Virus record (IMG/VR): IMGVR_UViG_3300035698_019318
Coordinates: 1 to 28,009 of that record
From: a virus
Reading direction: 5' to 3' (one strand)
Length of the DNA: 28,009 nucleotides
Positions 7,443 to 15,052 of the stretch are shown here, in pieces (positions within the stretch are counted from its first letter, which is position 1; every line of letters starts with the position of its first letter). The position numbers and the translations under genes are program-made. The notes beneath the pieces were generated by a model that was given only the letters and a program-made list of their open reading frames with translations, did no database searches and was not told where the DNA came from.

Positions 7443-7552
7443 GTGAGCAAAAAACCTACAATAAAGCAATACCACGTTTGCCACAACATTCCTTTCTCCT
7501 TTCGGGTATACGCCCGGCGTTTAAACCAGTGGCGTCGGGCGTATTTATTTTA
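7443..7552 (+). ncRNA. Candidate leader or small RNA
   Basis: A transcript starting about 7 bases after the promoter would run 110 nt and end in a strong hairpin plus U-rich tract. No ribosome site precedes the GTG frame at 7443, so coding is unlikely. It may be a short RNA or an attenuating 5' leader of the DUF488 gene. Confidence 0.35.
7508..7552 (+). terminator. Intrinsic terminator-like hairpin (attenuator?)
   Basis: ATACGCCCGGCG (7508-7519) pairs with CGTCGGGCGTAT (7533-7544) over 12 bp with a single G-U pair. The loop is 13 nt, followed by TTTATTTT. It lies between the promoter and the DUF488 gene, so it could stop or attenuate transcription. Confidence 0.6.
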
Positions 7553-7645
7553 CAAAAGAAATCATCCTGGGAAAAAATATATAGTGAACCCGCACCCCCT
7601 ATCATTTTTATCAAGACCACCTTAGCAGAGGGAGAAAGAGGAAAG

Positions 7646-8074
7646 ATGCTATATACATTTGGTTACGGTCAAGACAGCCTGCAAACTCTGATAGATATAA
7701 TAAAAAAATACAGCATAAATATAGTAATTGACATCAGAGACAGACCAAACTCAAATTTTAATGCTGAATATGACAAAAATAACCTTGCCGCCCATCTCGG
7801 AAAAGTATATGAGTGGCAAGGTTTGAAGTTTGGGCGCAATCGAGAGATACAAGAGAAAACGCTAAAACATCTTGTTTACATCAGCACGAAAAAAAGAGTT
7901 CTTTTGCTCGGTGCAACAGCAGACCCGACAAAATGTCATCGCCACACCAGAATAGCAAAAAAACTGGCTCAAAATTATGGATGCTCAGTCATTCATTTGT
8001 TGCGAAACGGCAAGCAGACAACCCCTAAATTTATAGGGCACACAAGAACACAATGCGAGCTACAACTACTTTAA
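7646..8074 (+). CDS. DUF488 family protein (first copy)
   Basis: DUF488 proteins are small, found in bacteria and phages, and share an N-terminal 'GxG ... DxR' segment and a C-terminal Cys-His motif; their biochemical role is not firmly established. Here YTFGYGQ is followed by IVIDIRDRPNSNF and, near residue 92, GATADPTKCHRHTRIAKKL. The 142-aa product starts at ATG 7646 behind a purine-rich GGAGAAAGAGG; the frame is open much further upstream, but that part runs through the leader hairpin and lacks a ribosome site. A divergent paralogue follows at 8172. Confidence 0.8.
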   Translation: MLYTFGYGQDSLQTLIDIIKKYSINIVIDIRDRPNSNFNAEYDKNNLAAHLGKVYEWQGLKFGRNREIQEKTLKHLVYISTKKRVLLLGATADPTKCHRHTRIAKKLAQNYGCSVIHLLRNGKQTTPKFIGHTRTQCELQLL

Positions 8075-8103
8075 ATAAATACGGTATTATAAAAAAATAA
8101 AGC

Positions 8104-8132
8104 TTGCTTTAACTGGTTGTAATCATTATATT
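8104..8132 (+). promoter_or_regulatory. Sigma70-type promoter
   Basis: TTGCTT and TATATT with a 17-bp spacer lie in the 97-bp gap between the two DUF488 genes. It would drive the second copy and perhaps the tRNA-like genes. Confidence 0.6.
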
Positions 8133-8171
8133 TAAATCGTACCCAATACAATAACCCGAAGGAGGAGAAAG

Positions 8172-8609
8172 ATGCTTTACTCAATTGGTTATGGTAACGA
8201 TTTAGAGCCGGAAGTGCTTGTAAATCAAATGAAGGCGCGTAACATCTATTGTCTTGTGGATGTGAGAACAAAACCGTACTCAAGGTACAGACCACAGTTC
8301 AATCGAAAGACGCTAAAGGCAGTGGTCGAATCGACACCCGGCATATCATATATTTGGAAGGGTGACGTACTCGGCGGGCTTGATGGACAAGTTATAGCAA
8401 ACGTAACACTCAAAAAATTGTTGGTTTTTGACGCAACCTTGAATGCAGTGCTTATGTGTTCAGAGCGAGATTACCGCAAGTGTCACAGGCACAGCGAAAT
8501 AGCCCGAAGACTGGCGCTTGATTATGGTATTAAAGTAATGCATATCAAGAAAGACAATACCGAAGAGATAGCTATTTATGCCGAACAACTGGAGATGTTC
8601 CCGGCATAA
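8172..8609 (+). CDS. DUF488 family protein (second copy)
   Basis: The paralogue of the preceding gene starts at ATG 8172 with an excellent AAGGAGGAG site (8159-8167). Family features are clear: YSIGYGN, CLVDVRTKPYSRY, ISYIWKGDVLGGLDG (the LGG segment is missing from the first copy) and LMCSERDYRKCHRHSEIARRL. It is 145 aa. The first copy lacks the catalytic-looking LGG and Cys-x-Glu part (it has GATADPTKCHRH), so the two may differ in activity. It has its own promoter and is followed directly by the tRNA-like genes. Confidence 0.85.
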   Translation: MLYSIGYGNDLEPEVLVNQMKARNIYCLVDVRTKPYSRYRPQFNRKTLKAVVESTPGISYIWKGDVLGGLDGQVIANVTLKKLLVFDATLNAVLMCSERDYRKCHRHSEIARRLALDYGIKVMHIKKDNTEEIAIYAEQLEMFPA

Positions 8610-8620
8610 GAACATTATAA

Positions 8621-8699
8621 CGCAGGGTAGCCTAATTAAGGGTAAGGCCCCCGGTAGAGTTACCGGGAAATGGCGGTTCGAATCCGCCCCCTGTGTCCA
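8621..8699 (+). tRNA. tRNA-like gene, anticodon unresolved
   Basis: Acceptor CGCAGGG (8621-8627) pairs with CCCTGTG (8689-8695, one G-U), followed by T and an encoded CCA. The T arm is GGCGG-TTCGAAT-CCGCC. The D arm GCCT/AGGC has a GGG-containing loop. The anticodon arm CCCGGTA-GAGT-TACCGGG can pair for 7 bp. Drawn with a normal 5-bp stem it leaves an 8-nt loop (TAGAGTTA), or 6 nt if T-A pairs; a regular 7-nt loop with U33 cannot be drawn. It may be a divergent, special or decayed tRNA. Confidence 0.6.
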
Positions 8700-8714
8700 T
8701 AAAAATCAAATAGT

Positions 8715-8789
8715 TGCAGGGTCGTCTAAGATCAGAACGCTGACCTTCTCGGGCTGGTAATAGCGGTTCAAGTTCGCTCCCTGCATCCA
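8715..8789 (+). tRNA. Second tRNA-like gene, anticodon unresolved
   Basis: The acceptor TGCAGGG/CCCTGCA is a perfect 7 bp, followed by T and CCA. The T arm AGCGG-TTCAAGT-TCGCT is good. The D arm is short and lacks the usual GG. The anticodon arm around CTGACCTTCTCGGGCTGG has mismatches. A TCT (Arg) or TTC (Glu) reading is possible but unsupported by clean pairing. Its acceptor resembles the upstream element, so the two may be duplicates. Confidence 0.5.
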
Positions 8790-8807
8790 GAAATAAGAGA
8801 AATGTGA

Positions 8808-10223
8808 ATGCTTCAAAACAACACTATTTTTCTCGGAAACACACATGCACAACAACGAATGTTTTTACTGAACCTTTTCCAGAAGCTTAAAAAACGATAC
8901 ACAAAAATCATTGTCCCCGCTGTGGGACAATTTGCCATCCCAAAAACCGCCATGCAAGCCGGATATGAAGCAAAAAATATATATTCCAGCGATATATCGG
9001 CTTTTACTTCTATACTCGGATATCTCTACAGCAAAAACCCCCTTTCAACTCTACCAATGATAATATGTGAGCAGTACCGGGAAGAATACGAGTCGTATAA
9101 AACCGATGCGGGAAAAGCCGCCTTTTTAATGTGGCTTATGAAAAAAGCGCAACTCGGGCAAAAAAACTATTTCATGCAGTCTTTTTACGAACACTTTGAA
9201 CTAACCAAAGTCAAGCAGATAAAAGCCACGGCAAAAAAGCTAAATATTTTTATAGAAACGTATTCAGGGCTCAATTACTCCATAGAAGACCTGCGGGACT
9301 CAATCAGCAATGAAAATAATGAGCAGTCTATTGTCATTATCAATCCCACGGCTTACCTGAATGGATATGAGAAAATGTTTCCATTCGAAGAAATATTAGA
9401 ATGGAAAGTTGGTATAGAAAGCTTTGATTTAGACAAAGGATACAATGACCTATACCGAAAAAGCAAAGACAACCCGGCGTTGTTTTTGTGGTACAGGCAC
9501 AAAGATATAGAAGGGCTACCGCAAGAGGATGCTTTTTACGCAAAAGAGTACTCTGTTGACCGTCACGGCTATTGGATGGTTACAAAGCCGGATGTAGCCT
9601 TGTCGGTAGGTATGAAATCGTATGTAGATTTCAAGGGGCAAACTGATTACAAGCCCCTGAAAATTCCGTTGTGCTCATACGATTATAAGATTACGGCAAA
9701 AACGAAAATCACGTTTAAAATAATAAAAAAAGAAAATGGTTTGTATTATCGTGACCTGTTTGCGCACAAACTTGGCAACGTAGCGGCAAGAATCTACGTA
9801 GCTATGCTATTGGACGGGAAAATATTCGGAACTATCGGGCTGCATACAGAGAATTTATTTGCGAGAGTAACCAACCATATTTTTGAAAACTATGGGTTCA
9901 GCACTCCGCTGAAAGACTTCCCGACAGCCAACCGGTTATTAATGATGGCAATAACTTGTAAAGAATTTAAGAAATTTCTTTACGCGACATTTTTAAAGTC
10001 AAATAGAATATATGATATGCACGGTCTCAGCACTGTTTGTCTTGCCAAGTATAGGAAGGCGAAGCAAAACAATGGGTTGCTAAAAGTTACGGCAAGAGAG
10101 CATTTGCCAGAGGGCTTATATAAAATCAGCTATCAGACGGATTGGCATGACCGTACATTCGACCAGTGTGTTTTTGACTATCTCGAAGAGTTGAGACAGA
10201 AACAGAAGGGCGTAAAAGCATGA
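8808..10223 (+). CDS. D12 methyltransferase-like / GNAT-like modification protein
   Basis: The 471-aa protein has an N-terminal half resembling D12-class adenine methyltransferases: FLGNTHAQQRMF, GYEAKNIYSSDIS (D62, the SAM ribose position) and VIINPTAYLNG at residues 176-186. That last motif stands where DPPY or NPPY should be, so the catalytic Pro-Pro is lost. The C-terminal half has strands like an acetyltransferase (AMLLDGKIFGTIGL, D336 to L345) and ends with a conserved-looking EHLPEGLYKISYQTDW, vaguely like phage Mom-type domains. The start at ATG 8808 directly follows the tRNA-like genes. Its stop forms ATGA with the ParB-like gene. A role in DNA modification or anti-restriction is inferred, not shown. 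Confidence 0.5.
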   Translation: MLQNNTIFLGNTHAQQRMFLLNLFQKLKKRYTKIIVPAVGQFAIPKTAMQAGYEAKNIYSSDISAFTSILGYLYSKNPLSTLPMIICEQYREEYESYKTDAGKAAFLMWLMKKAQLGQKNYFMQSFYEHFELTKVKQIKATAKKLNIFIETYSGLNYSIEDLRDSISNENNEQSIVIINPTAYLNGYEKMFPFEEILEWKVGIESFDLDKGYNDLYRKSKDNPALFLWYRHKDIEGLPQEDAFYAKEYSVDRHGYWMVTKPDVALSVGMKSYVDFKGQTDYKPLKIPLCSYDYKITAKTKITFKIIKKENGLYYRDLFAHKLGNVAARIYVAMLLDGKIFGTIGLHTENLFARVTNHIFENYGFSTPLKDFPTANRLLMMAITCKEFKKFLYATFLKSNRIYDMHGLSTVCLAKYRKAKQNNGLLKVTAREHLPEGLYKISYQTDWHDRTFDQCVFDYLEELRQKQKGVKA

Positions 10224-11152
10224 AGGCGAATAAAAGCGAAATGATTGCCGAGAAACGGCTTCTCGACTTGGGCAACGGGCTTGCTATTTACTTGATTCCG
10301 ATAAACATGTTCAGAGAGCAGGATATAAACGCCCGTGTAATGTCACCGGAAAAGTTTGCAAGGCTTACCGAGAACATAAAGCAAGACAAGCGAATTGAAT
10401 CCCTGCCGCTTGTGATTAAGAAAACACATCCAGGCGCGAAAGATTGTTTTCTTATTATCTCAGGGCATCACAGAATTAGGGCGGCGCGCAAAGCACTCGT
10501 ACTTGATATTCATTGCATCGTTATAGAAGACGAACTAACGGTTGATGAAATACGGTCCAAACAGTTAGCACACAACTCATTACAGGGCGACGATAATAAG
10601 GATTTGTTGCAAGAAATATACCGTTCAATAAACAACATTGATGAAAGAATTAAAGCCGGGCTGCCAGACCTTGAGCGGAAAATCGAAGCGGGCAAGGTAT
10701 CAATTGATGAAATTTCTTTTGATATAGATTTCGAACTATTAAATATAGTTTTTTTGCCGCATAAAAAAAAGCAGTTTGATAATCTGATTAAATTGCTTGA
10801 TAAAAAAGCAGATGTTTATGAAGTGGATCTGGCGCTATTTGACAGATTCAAAAAAGCATTGCAAATCGCTGGACATTGGGAAGATGTCCGTAATATATCG
10901 GCAATAATAAGCAAGATGTGTGATATTATTGAGGCGCATTATGCCGAGGGCGATATTCCTGAAAAAGACAGGGATAAATATATATCATTATCGGCACTTA
11001 TGAAGACAAAAAATATACCGATTGAATCCGCAGAAATAGTCAAAAACGCCTTGGACAAAATCAAAAAATATAACAAGCTCTCCGATGAAAGCACATGGAA
11101 AGCACTTGAAATTATGGCAGCAATCGCATTAAGAGCAAAAGAGAAAAAATAA
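10220..11152 (+). CDS. ParB-like nuclease/NTPase-domain protein
   Basis: The N-terminal ~130 residues form a ParB/Srx-like domain: IPINMFREQDINARVMSPE, then LTENIKQD and SLPLVI, and the signature ISGHHRIRAARKA (I80 to A92). The ParB fold uses this GxxR-type loop to bind nucleotide; phage versions often sit beside DNA-modifying enzymes just before the terminase. The C-terminal ~180 residues are helical and charged with no recognised domain. It begins in ATGA with the methyltransferase-like gene and ends in TAATG with the small terminase, so all three are translationally coupled. Confidence 0.8.
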   Translation: MKANKSEMIAEKRLLDLGNGLAIYLIPINMFREQDINARVMSPEKFARLTENIKQDKRIESLPLVIKKTHPGAKDCFLIISGHHRIRAARKALVLDIHCIVIEDELTVDEIRSKQLAHNSLQGDDNKDLLQEIYRSINNIDERIKAGLPDLERKIEAGKVSIDEISFDIDFELLNIVFLPHKKKQFDNLIKLLDKKADVYEVDLALFDRFKKALQIAGHWEDVRNISAIISKMCDIIEAHYAEGDIPEKDRDKYISLSALMKTKNIPIESAEIVKNALDKIKKYNKLSDESTWKALEIMAAIALRAKEKK

Positions 11153-11616
11153 TGGCGGTAGGACGACCAAATAAATACGAGATAAACGTCAAACTGAGAC
11201 TAACTACGGTAAAAGCTTGGTCACGGGACGGGTTAACGAGAGCACAAATCGCAAAAAATCTCAGAATCCATATCTCCACGCTCATAAAATACGCAAAAAA
11301 GTATCCCGAATTTAACGAAGCCTTAAAAGAAGGGCTTGACGACCATGTTGCGGAAGTAGAGAATGCACATGCAAAAAGCGCGCTCGGCTTCACTTATGAA
11401 GAACGCAAGGTTTGTTATGATGTGGATAAGGAAGGTAAGCCGACCCGTGTAACAAAAATCGAGGTGGTGACAAAAGAAGCCCACCCAAACATAACAGCAG
11501 GCATATTTATTCTGAAAAACAGAGCACCCGCCAAGTGGCGCGACAGAAGAAATGCGGAAGATGACGACTCAAAAGTTGTTGACATCAGAGTAACCCTTGC
11601 GGGCGATAAAGATTAA
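11152..11616 (+). CDS. Terminase small subunit
   Basis: Small terminase recognises phage DNA and hands it to the large subunit for packaging. This 154-aa protein begins VGRPNKYE, then has a helix-turn-helix (LTRAQIAKNLRIHISTLIKY), and a C-terminal segment with KSALGFTYEE and ILKNRAPAKWRDR, typical of phage small terminases that precede PBSX-type large subunits. The ATG overlaps the upstream stop (TAATG). The large-subunit gene follows directly. Confidence 0.88.
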   Translation: MAVGRPNKYEINVKLRLTTVKAWSRDGLTRAQIAKNLRIHISTLIKYAKKYPEFNEALKEGLDDHVAEVENAHAKSALGFTYEERKVCYDVDKEGKPTRVTKIEVVTKEAHPNITAGIFILKNRAPAKWRDRRNAEDDDSKVVDIRVTLAGDKD

Positions 11617-11675
11617 TAGGCTAAATCATAAGATATAATATAGTAATAGAACCAGAAATATATAACGCTTCATAC

Positions 11676-12908
11676 TTGCCATATTTAAAGGACAGCACAA
11701 GAATACAGATTTATTTTGGCGGATCCTCCTCCGGGAAATCTGTATTTTTGTCGCAAAGAGCAGTAGGTGATCTGCTCCGGGGCGGGCGCAACTATCTTAT
11801 TGTTCGAAATACCGCGGGCACAATCCGAACGTCTACGTTTAACGAGATCAAAAAAACTATATATGGGTGGGGCGTAGAGAAGCTATTCAGTGTTAACAAG
11901 TCTGACATGACTATAACCTGTGCGAACGGTTACCAGATCATATTTAAGGGGCTTGATGACGTACAAAAGATTAAGTCAGTCACTCCGGAAATTGGCGTTA
12001 TAACAGATATCTGGAATGAGGAGGCGACAGAAACAAAGCGAGAAGACGTGAAAGAATTACAGAAACGTCTCCGGGGAGTCTTGCCGACAAGATACAAACA
12101 TATCAAAAAAAGAATGACGCTAAGCTTCAATCCGATTTCACGTTCTCACTGGATTTATAAAGAGTATTTTGAAGGGAAATTCAAAGACAGCGATACATGT
12201 TACCGAGATGATAACTTACAAATACTCAAGACGACATATAAAAACAATAGATTTTTAACGAGTGAAGACAGGCGCGACCTCGAAAGCGAAAAAGACGAAT
12301 ATTACTACAAAGTTTATACCCTCGGCGAGTGGGGCGTTCTCGGCAACCTGGTCTTTAAAAACTGGCAGATAGCAGACCTCTCCGGGAAAGAGGGCATGTT
12401 TGACGTATTCAGGAACGGGCTTGATTTTGGTTTTACAAACGACCCGACAGCAGCACTCAGAACGGCGCGGCACAAGAAAGACCTTTATTTGCTCGGTGGC
12501 TTGTATGATTGGGGTCTAACTAATGACGTTATAGCGACCAGGCTAAAGCCAATAATCGGCAACGAAAATATATATTGTGATTCGGCAGAACCAAAAAGTA
12601 TAAGAGAGTTGCAACAATACGGCATAAGTGCTTACTCAGCACTCAAGGGAGCGGGATCGCTAAATTACGGTATCCAATGGATAAATCAGCACAATGTATT
12701 TATTGACAGACGGCTACAGGGTGTAATAAATGACTACTCTCTTTATCAATACCGGAAAAACAAAGACGGCGAAACACTGAACGAACCGATCGACAGAAAC
12801 AACCACGCGCCGGATGCGACCCGATACGCATGGAGCGATGTTTTAACGCAAGAACTTGATGGTATAAAGGGAATCAGCAAAAAGAGATCAGCAGTGAATG
12901 TATTTTAA
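11676..12908 (+). CDS. Terminase large subunit (start uncertain)
   Basis: This is the packaging motor ATPase and nuclease. Walker A is FGGSSSGKS, close to the N-terminus; Walker B is GVITDIWNEEATE; the coupling motif is LSFNPISRSHWIY. The nuclease domain has GLDFGFTNDPTAAL, IYCDSAEPKSIREL and NNHAPDATRYAW, carrying its acidic residues. TTG 11676 is the only canonical start but has no ribosome site. The same frame is open back to 11625 and encodes VIEPEIYNASYLPY, the strand normally found at the N-terminus of these proteins, with only ATC or ATA codons as possible starts. The true start is probably upstream and non-canonical, or a base is missing. Confidence 0.93.
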   Translation: MPYLKDSTRIQIYFGGSSSGKSVFLSQRAVGDLLRGGRNYLIVRNTAGTIRTSTFNEIKKTIYGWGVEKLFSVNKSDMTITCANGYQIIFKGLDDVQKIKSVTPEIGVITDIWNEEATETKREDVKELQKRLRGVLPTRYKHIKKRMTLSFNPISRSHWIYKEYFEGKFKDSDTCYRDDNLQILKTTYKNNRFLTSEDRRDLESEKDEYYYKVYTLGEWGVLGNLVFKNWQIADLSGKEGMFDVFRNGLDFGFTNDPTAALRTARHKKDLYLLGGLYDWGLTNDVIATRLKPIIGNENIYCDSAEPKSIRELQQYGISAYSALKGAGSLNYGIQWINQHNVFIDRRLQGVINDYSLYQYRKNKDGETLNEPIDRNNHAPDATRYAWSDVLTQELDGIKGISKKRSAVNVF

Positions 12909-12950
12909 CTTTATTTATACACGAGAGCGCACGGAAAACAGAGGAAAACA

Positions 12951-14363
12951 TTGACTATAGAAGAAATATTAGCACTGGGCGATGACGAAAAAACCATCGC
13001 ATATTTAACGCCAGTGAATGACGACCTCGAGGTGGACAAGTGGCAGGGCGAATATGACGGCGTTCACGCCATCCTGAAGCGGGTCAACAAAACAGTGGGC
13101 ACGGGATCGGACCAAAAAACAGTAGTATTGAACAAAGAAGTTATAACGCTTCAAAAAAAAGTCACAGAAACAGCGGTAGCGTTTCTTCTCGGCAACCCCC
13201 CTACCTTAACACTAAAAAGCGAAGAAAAGAGCACAGGCGAGGCGTTTGCGCTGATAAATCGCACTATCAAACGTAATAAGTTAAGGTATGTCAATAAAAA
13301 AATCATGAGGGCGCTTTGTATCGAAACGCAAGCCGCCGAATTGTGGTACACGAAAGAAAATACAGGTAATGGCTCAGATAATACGGCAGCGAAATTCAGT
13401 CCCCGCGTAATGCTCTTGACGGCGAAAAACGGACATGAGATTTTCCCGCATTTCTCGACAACAGGAGACATGGATGCTTTTGCGGTCAAATATACAACAG
13501 CAGAATTGGTTGACGGCACTGAAAAAGCAATACAGCACGTAGATATTTACACAGATACAGACTTTGTATTTTTTACACAGGTCGAAGGAAGTTGGGCGAA
13601 AGAAACCCAAAAAAACCCGTATGGGAAAATCCCGGTAATTTATTATTCTCAAGAAGCTCCGGAGTGGAAAGATATACAGACATTAATCGACAGACTTGAA
13701 ATAGTGGTCAGTAAACACGCAGATACAAATGACTATTTTGCGTCACCAGCGGTGAAAGTCAAGGGCGAGATTGAGAACCCTCCAGACAAAGATGAGGCCG
13801 GAAAAGTTTTCAGATTAAACGGGTCAACATCAGTTGATGGCAAGGTGGAATATGGGGATATAGATTATATTACATGGAATCAATCACCTGATAGCGTAAA
13901 GCTGGAAATTGATACACTCAAAGAATTTATATACAGCCTTACTTCAACACCAGATATCTCCTTTAACAATGTAAAGGGGGTCGGGAACGTAAGCGGGATA
14001 GCATTGAAACTTATGTTTTTAGACGCTATACTTAAAGCGAATAATAAAGAGGAGATTTTTGGCGAGTGTTTTGAGCGCAGATATAATCTATTGAGAGCAA
14101 TGCTTTCTGTCACCGACAGCAAATTGGTAACCCAATTACAAGAGACTGATATAAATATAGAATTTCACAATCCATTGCCTGAAAACATCACGGAATTAAT
14201 TGAGAATTTAACAGTCGCGACAGGCGGCGAGTCTCTTATGTCACGCGAAACAGCAGTATCAAAAAATCCGCTTATTGATGATCCGGCAGAAGAGAATGAC
14301 AGAATGGCAACAGAGGACGCCGCCAGATCAGCCGCTCTTGTTGGTGACAGTTACAACTTGTAA
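12951..14363 (+). CDS. Portal protein, SPP1 gp6-like
   Basis: The dodecameric portal forms the DNA channel at one capsid vertex and docks the terminase. The protein begins TIEEILALGDDEKTIAYL and then has KEVITLQKKVTETAVAFLLGNPP, the usual clip/stem lead-in of SPP1-type portals; a middle stretch with YGKIPVIYYSQE and ETLKEFIYSL-like helices follows, ending in an acidic tail. At 470 aa it is a normal size. The start is TTG 12951 with GAGGAAAA just upstream. It follows the large terminase by 42 bp, the standard order. Confidence 0.9.
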   Translation: MTIEEILALGDDEKTIAYLTPVNDDLEVDKWQGEYDGVHAILKRVNKTVGTGSDQKTVVLNKEVITLQKKVTETAVAFLLGNPPTLTLKSEEKSTGEAFALINRTIKRNKLRYVNKKIMRALCIETQAAELWYTKENTGNGSDNTAAKFSPRVMLLTAKNGHEIFPHFSTTGDMDAFAVKYTTAELVDGTEKAIQHVDIYTDTDFVFFTQVEGSWAKETQKNPYGKIPVIYYSQEAPEWKDIQTLIDRLEIVVSKHADTNDYFASPAVKVKGEIENPPDKDEAGKVFRLNGSTSVDGKVEYGDIDYITWNQSPDSVKLEIDTLKEFIYSLTSTPDISFNNVKGVGNVSGIALKLMFLDAILKANNKEEIFGECFERRYNLLRAMLSVTDSKLVTQLQETDINIEFHNPLPENITELIENLTVATGGESLMSRETAVSKNPLIDDPAEENDRMATEDAARSAALVGDSYNL

Positions 14364-14397
14364 GAATAACAATAACATTTTGCACAAGGAAAAGAGA

Positions 14398-14778
14398 ATG
14401 AAAAACTCAGACAAAGATCGAGCAAAAGAGGCGGTGATAAATTACCTGAACGCAATGTCAAAAAAAGATTGGGAGTTGGTAAAAAAATATATACAGAAGA
14501 CGTGGATCGAGACGCGGAATAGCAAATATGTGCAGCAGTATATTGAGCAGATACATAAAACAGATGGGTGGGACGATATTGAGCGATATGAAGTGTTGAG
14601 TGCCAAGCCCAAAAGCGAAACCACGTGTGATGTTATCGTAAGGTTTTATCCTGTCAATAAAGAAGTTGAACCTTATGACCAGCGACACAGGGTAGTTTGC
14701 GAGAAAGCACCGTATTCCCCTTCTATATGGGGCGTGTGGGGTGTGAACCCCGCATCAGTACATAACTCGACTTTATAG
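14398..14778 (+). CDS. NTF2/SnoaL-like hypothetical protein (paralogue A)
   Basis: ATG 14398 has AAGGAAAAGAG upstream and gives 126 aa. The N-terminal helix AVINYLNAMSKKDWELVKKY followed by YIQKTW and then strands resembles small alpha+beta cone folds (NTF2/SnoaL-like). It resembles the protein at 15053: AxxYL...KDxxxxKKYxQxxW is shared. It sits between the portal and the MuF-type head gene, where extra genes are often inserted. The function is unknown. Confidence 0.7.
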   Translation: MKNSDKDRAKEAVINYLNAMSKKDWELVKKYIQKTWIETRNSKYVQQYIEQIHKTDGWDDIERYEVLSAKPKSETTCDVIVRFYPVNKEVEPYDQRHRVVCEKAPYSPSIWGVWGVNPASVHNSTL

Positions 14779-14830
14779 CAAGCAACATAAACTTTGTTGG
14801 GTAAAAACCGCAGAAGAGGGGGCGTTAAAA

Positions 14831-15049
14831 ATGAGCACACCAAAAGCATACAGAGTCCTACGGTGGGATTATGATGAGCCATGTGACACAGAAGGCGTTG
14901 TGGTGGCTATCAATGAGCTATATGACGAAGGCTACAGAGTGGTAGCGTATCAATTCGAAGACGAGTCTTACACTGTGTTGGTTGTCTGCGATGAGACGAT
15001 AACAGAAAGCCTAGCATGGAAACTATGTACACAAGAATACGGGGAATAA
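14831..15049 (+). CDS. Small hypothetical protein, DUF4177-like
   Basis: The 72-aa protein starts at ATG 14831 behind GAGGGGG (14816-14822). Its pattern, a strand (YRVLRW), a helix (VAINELYDEGYRVV), and two strands (YQFEDESYTVLVVC), is reminiscent of DUF4177-type small proteins, where a 'LNELxxEGWxxV' helix is typical. It is flanked by two paralogous NTF2-like ORFs. No specific function can be assigned. Confidence 0.65.
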   Translation: MSTPKAYRVLRWDYDEPCDTEGVVVAINELYDEGYRVVAYQFEDESYTVLVVCDETITESLAWKLCTQEYGE

Positions 15050-15052
15050 ATT

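Noticed and set aside
7443-7625. 60-aa ORF starting at GTG 7443
   Set aside because: It has no ribosome site, overlaps the leader hairpin and matches nothing; coding looks accidental.
7478-7645. N-terminal extension of the first DUF488 protein
   Set aside because: The extension runs through the terminator-like hairpin, lacks a ribosome site, and the family begins at YTFGYG, which follows ATG 7646.
8578-8760. 60-aa ORF across the tRNA-like genes
   Set aside because: It overlaps the end of the DUF488 gene and both tRNA-like structures and has no coding character.
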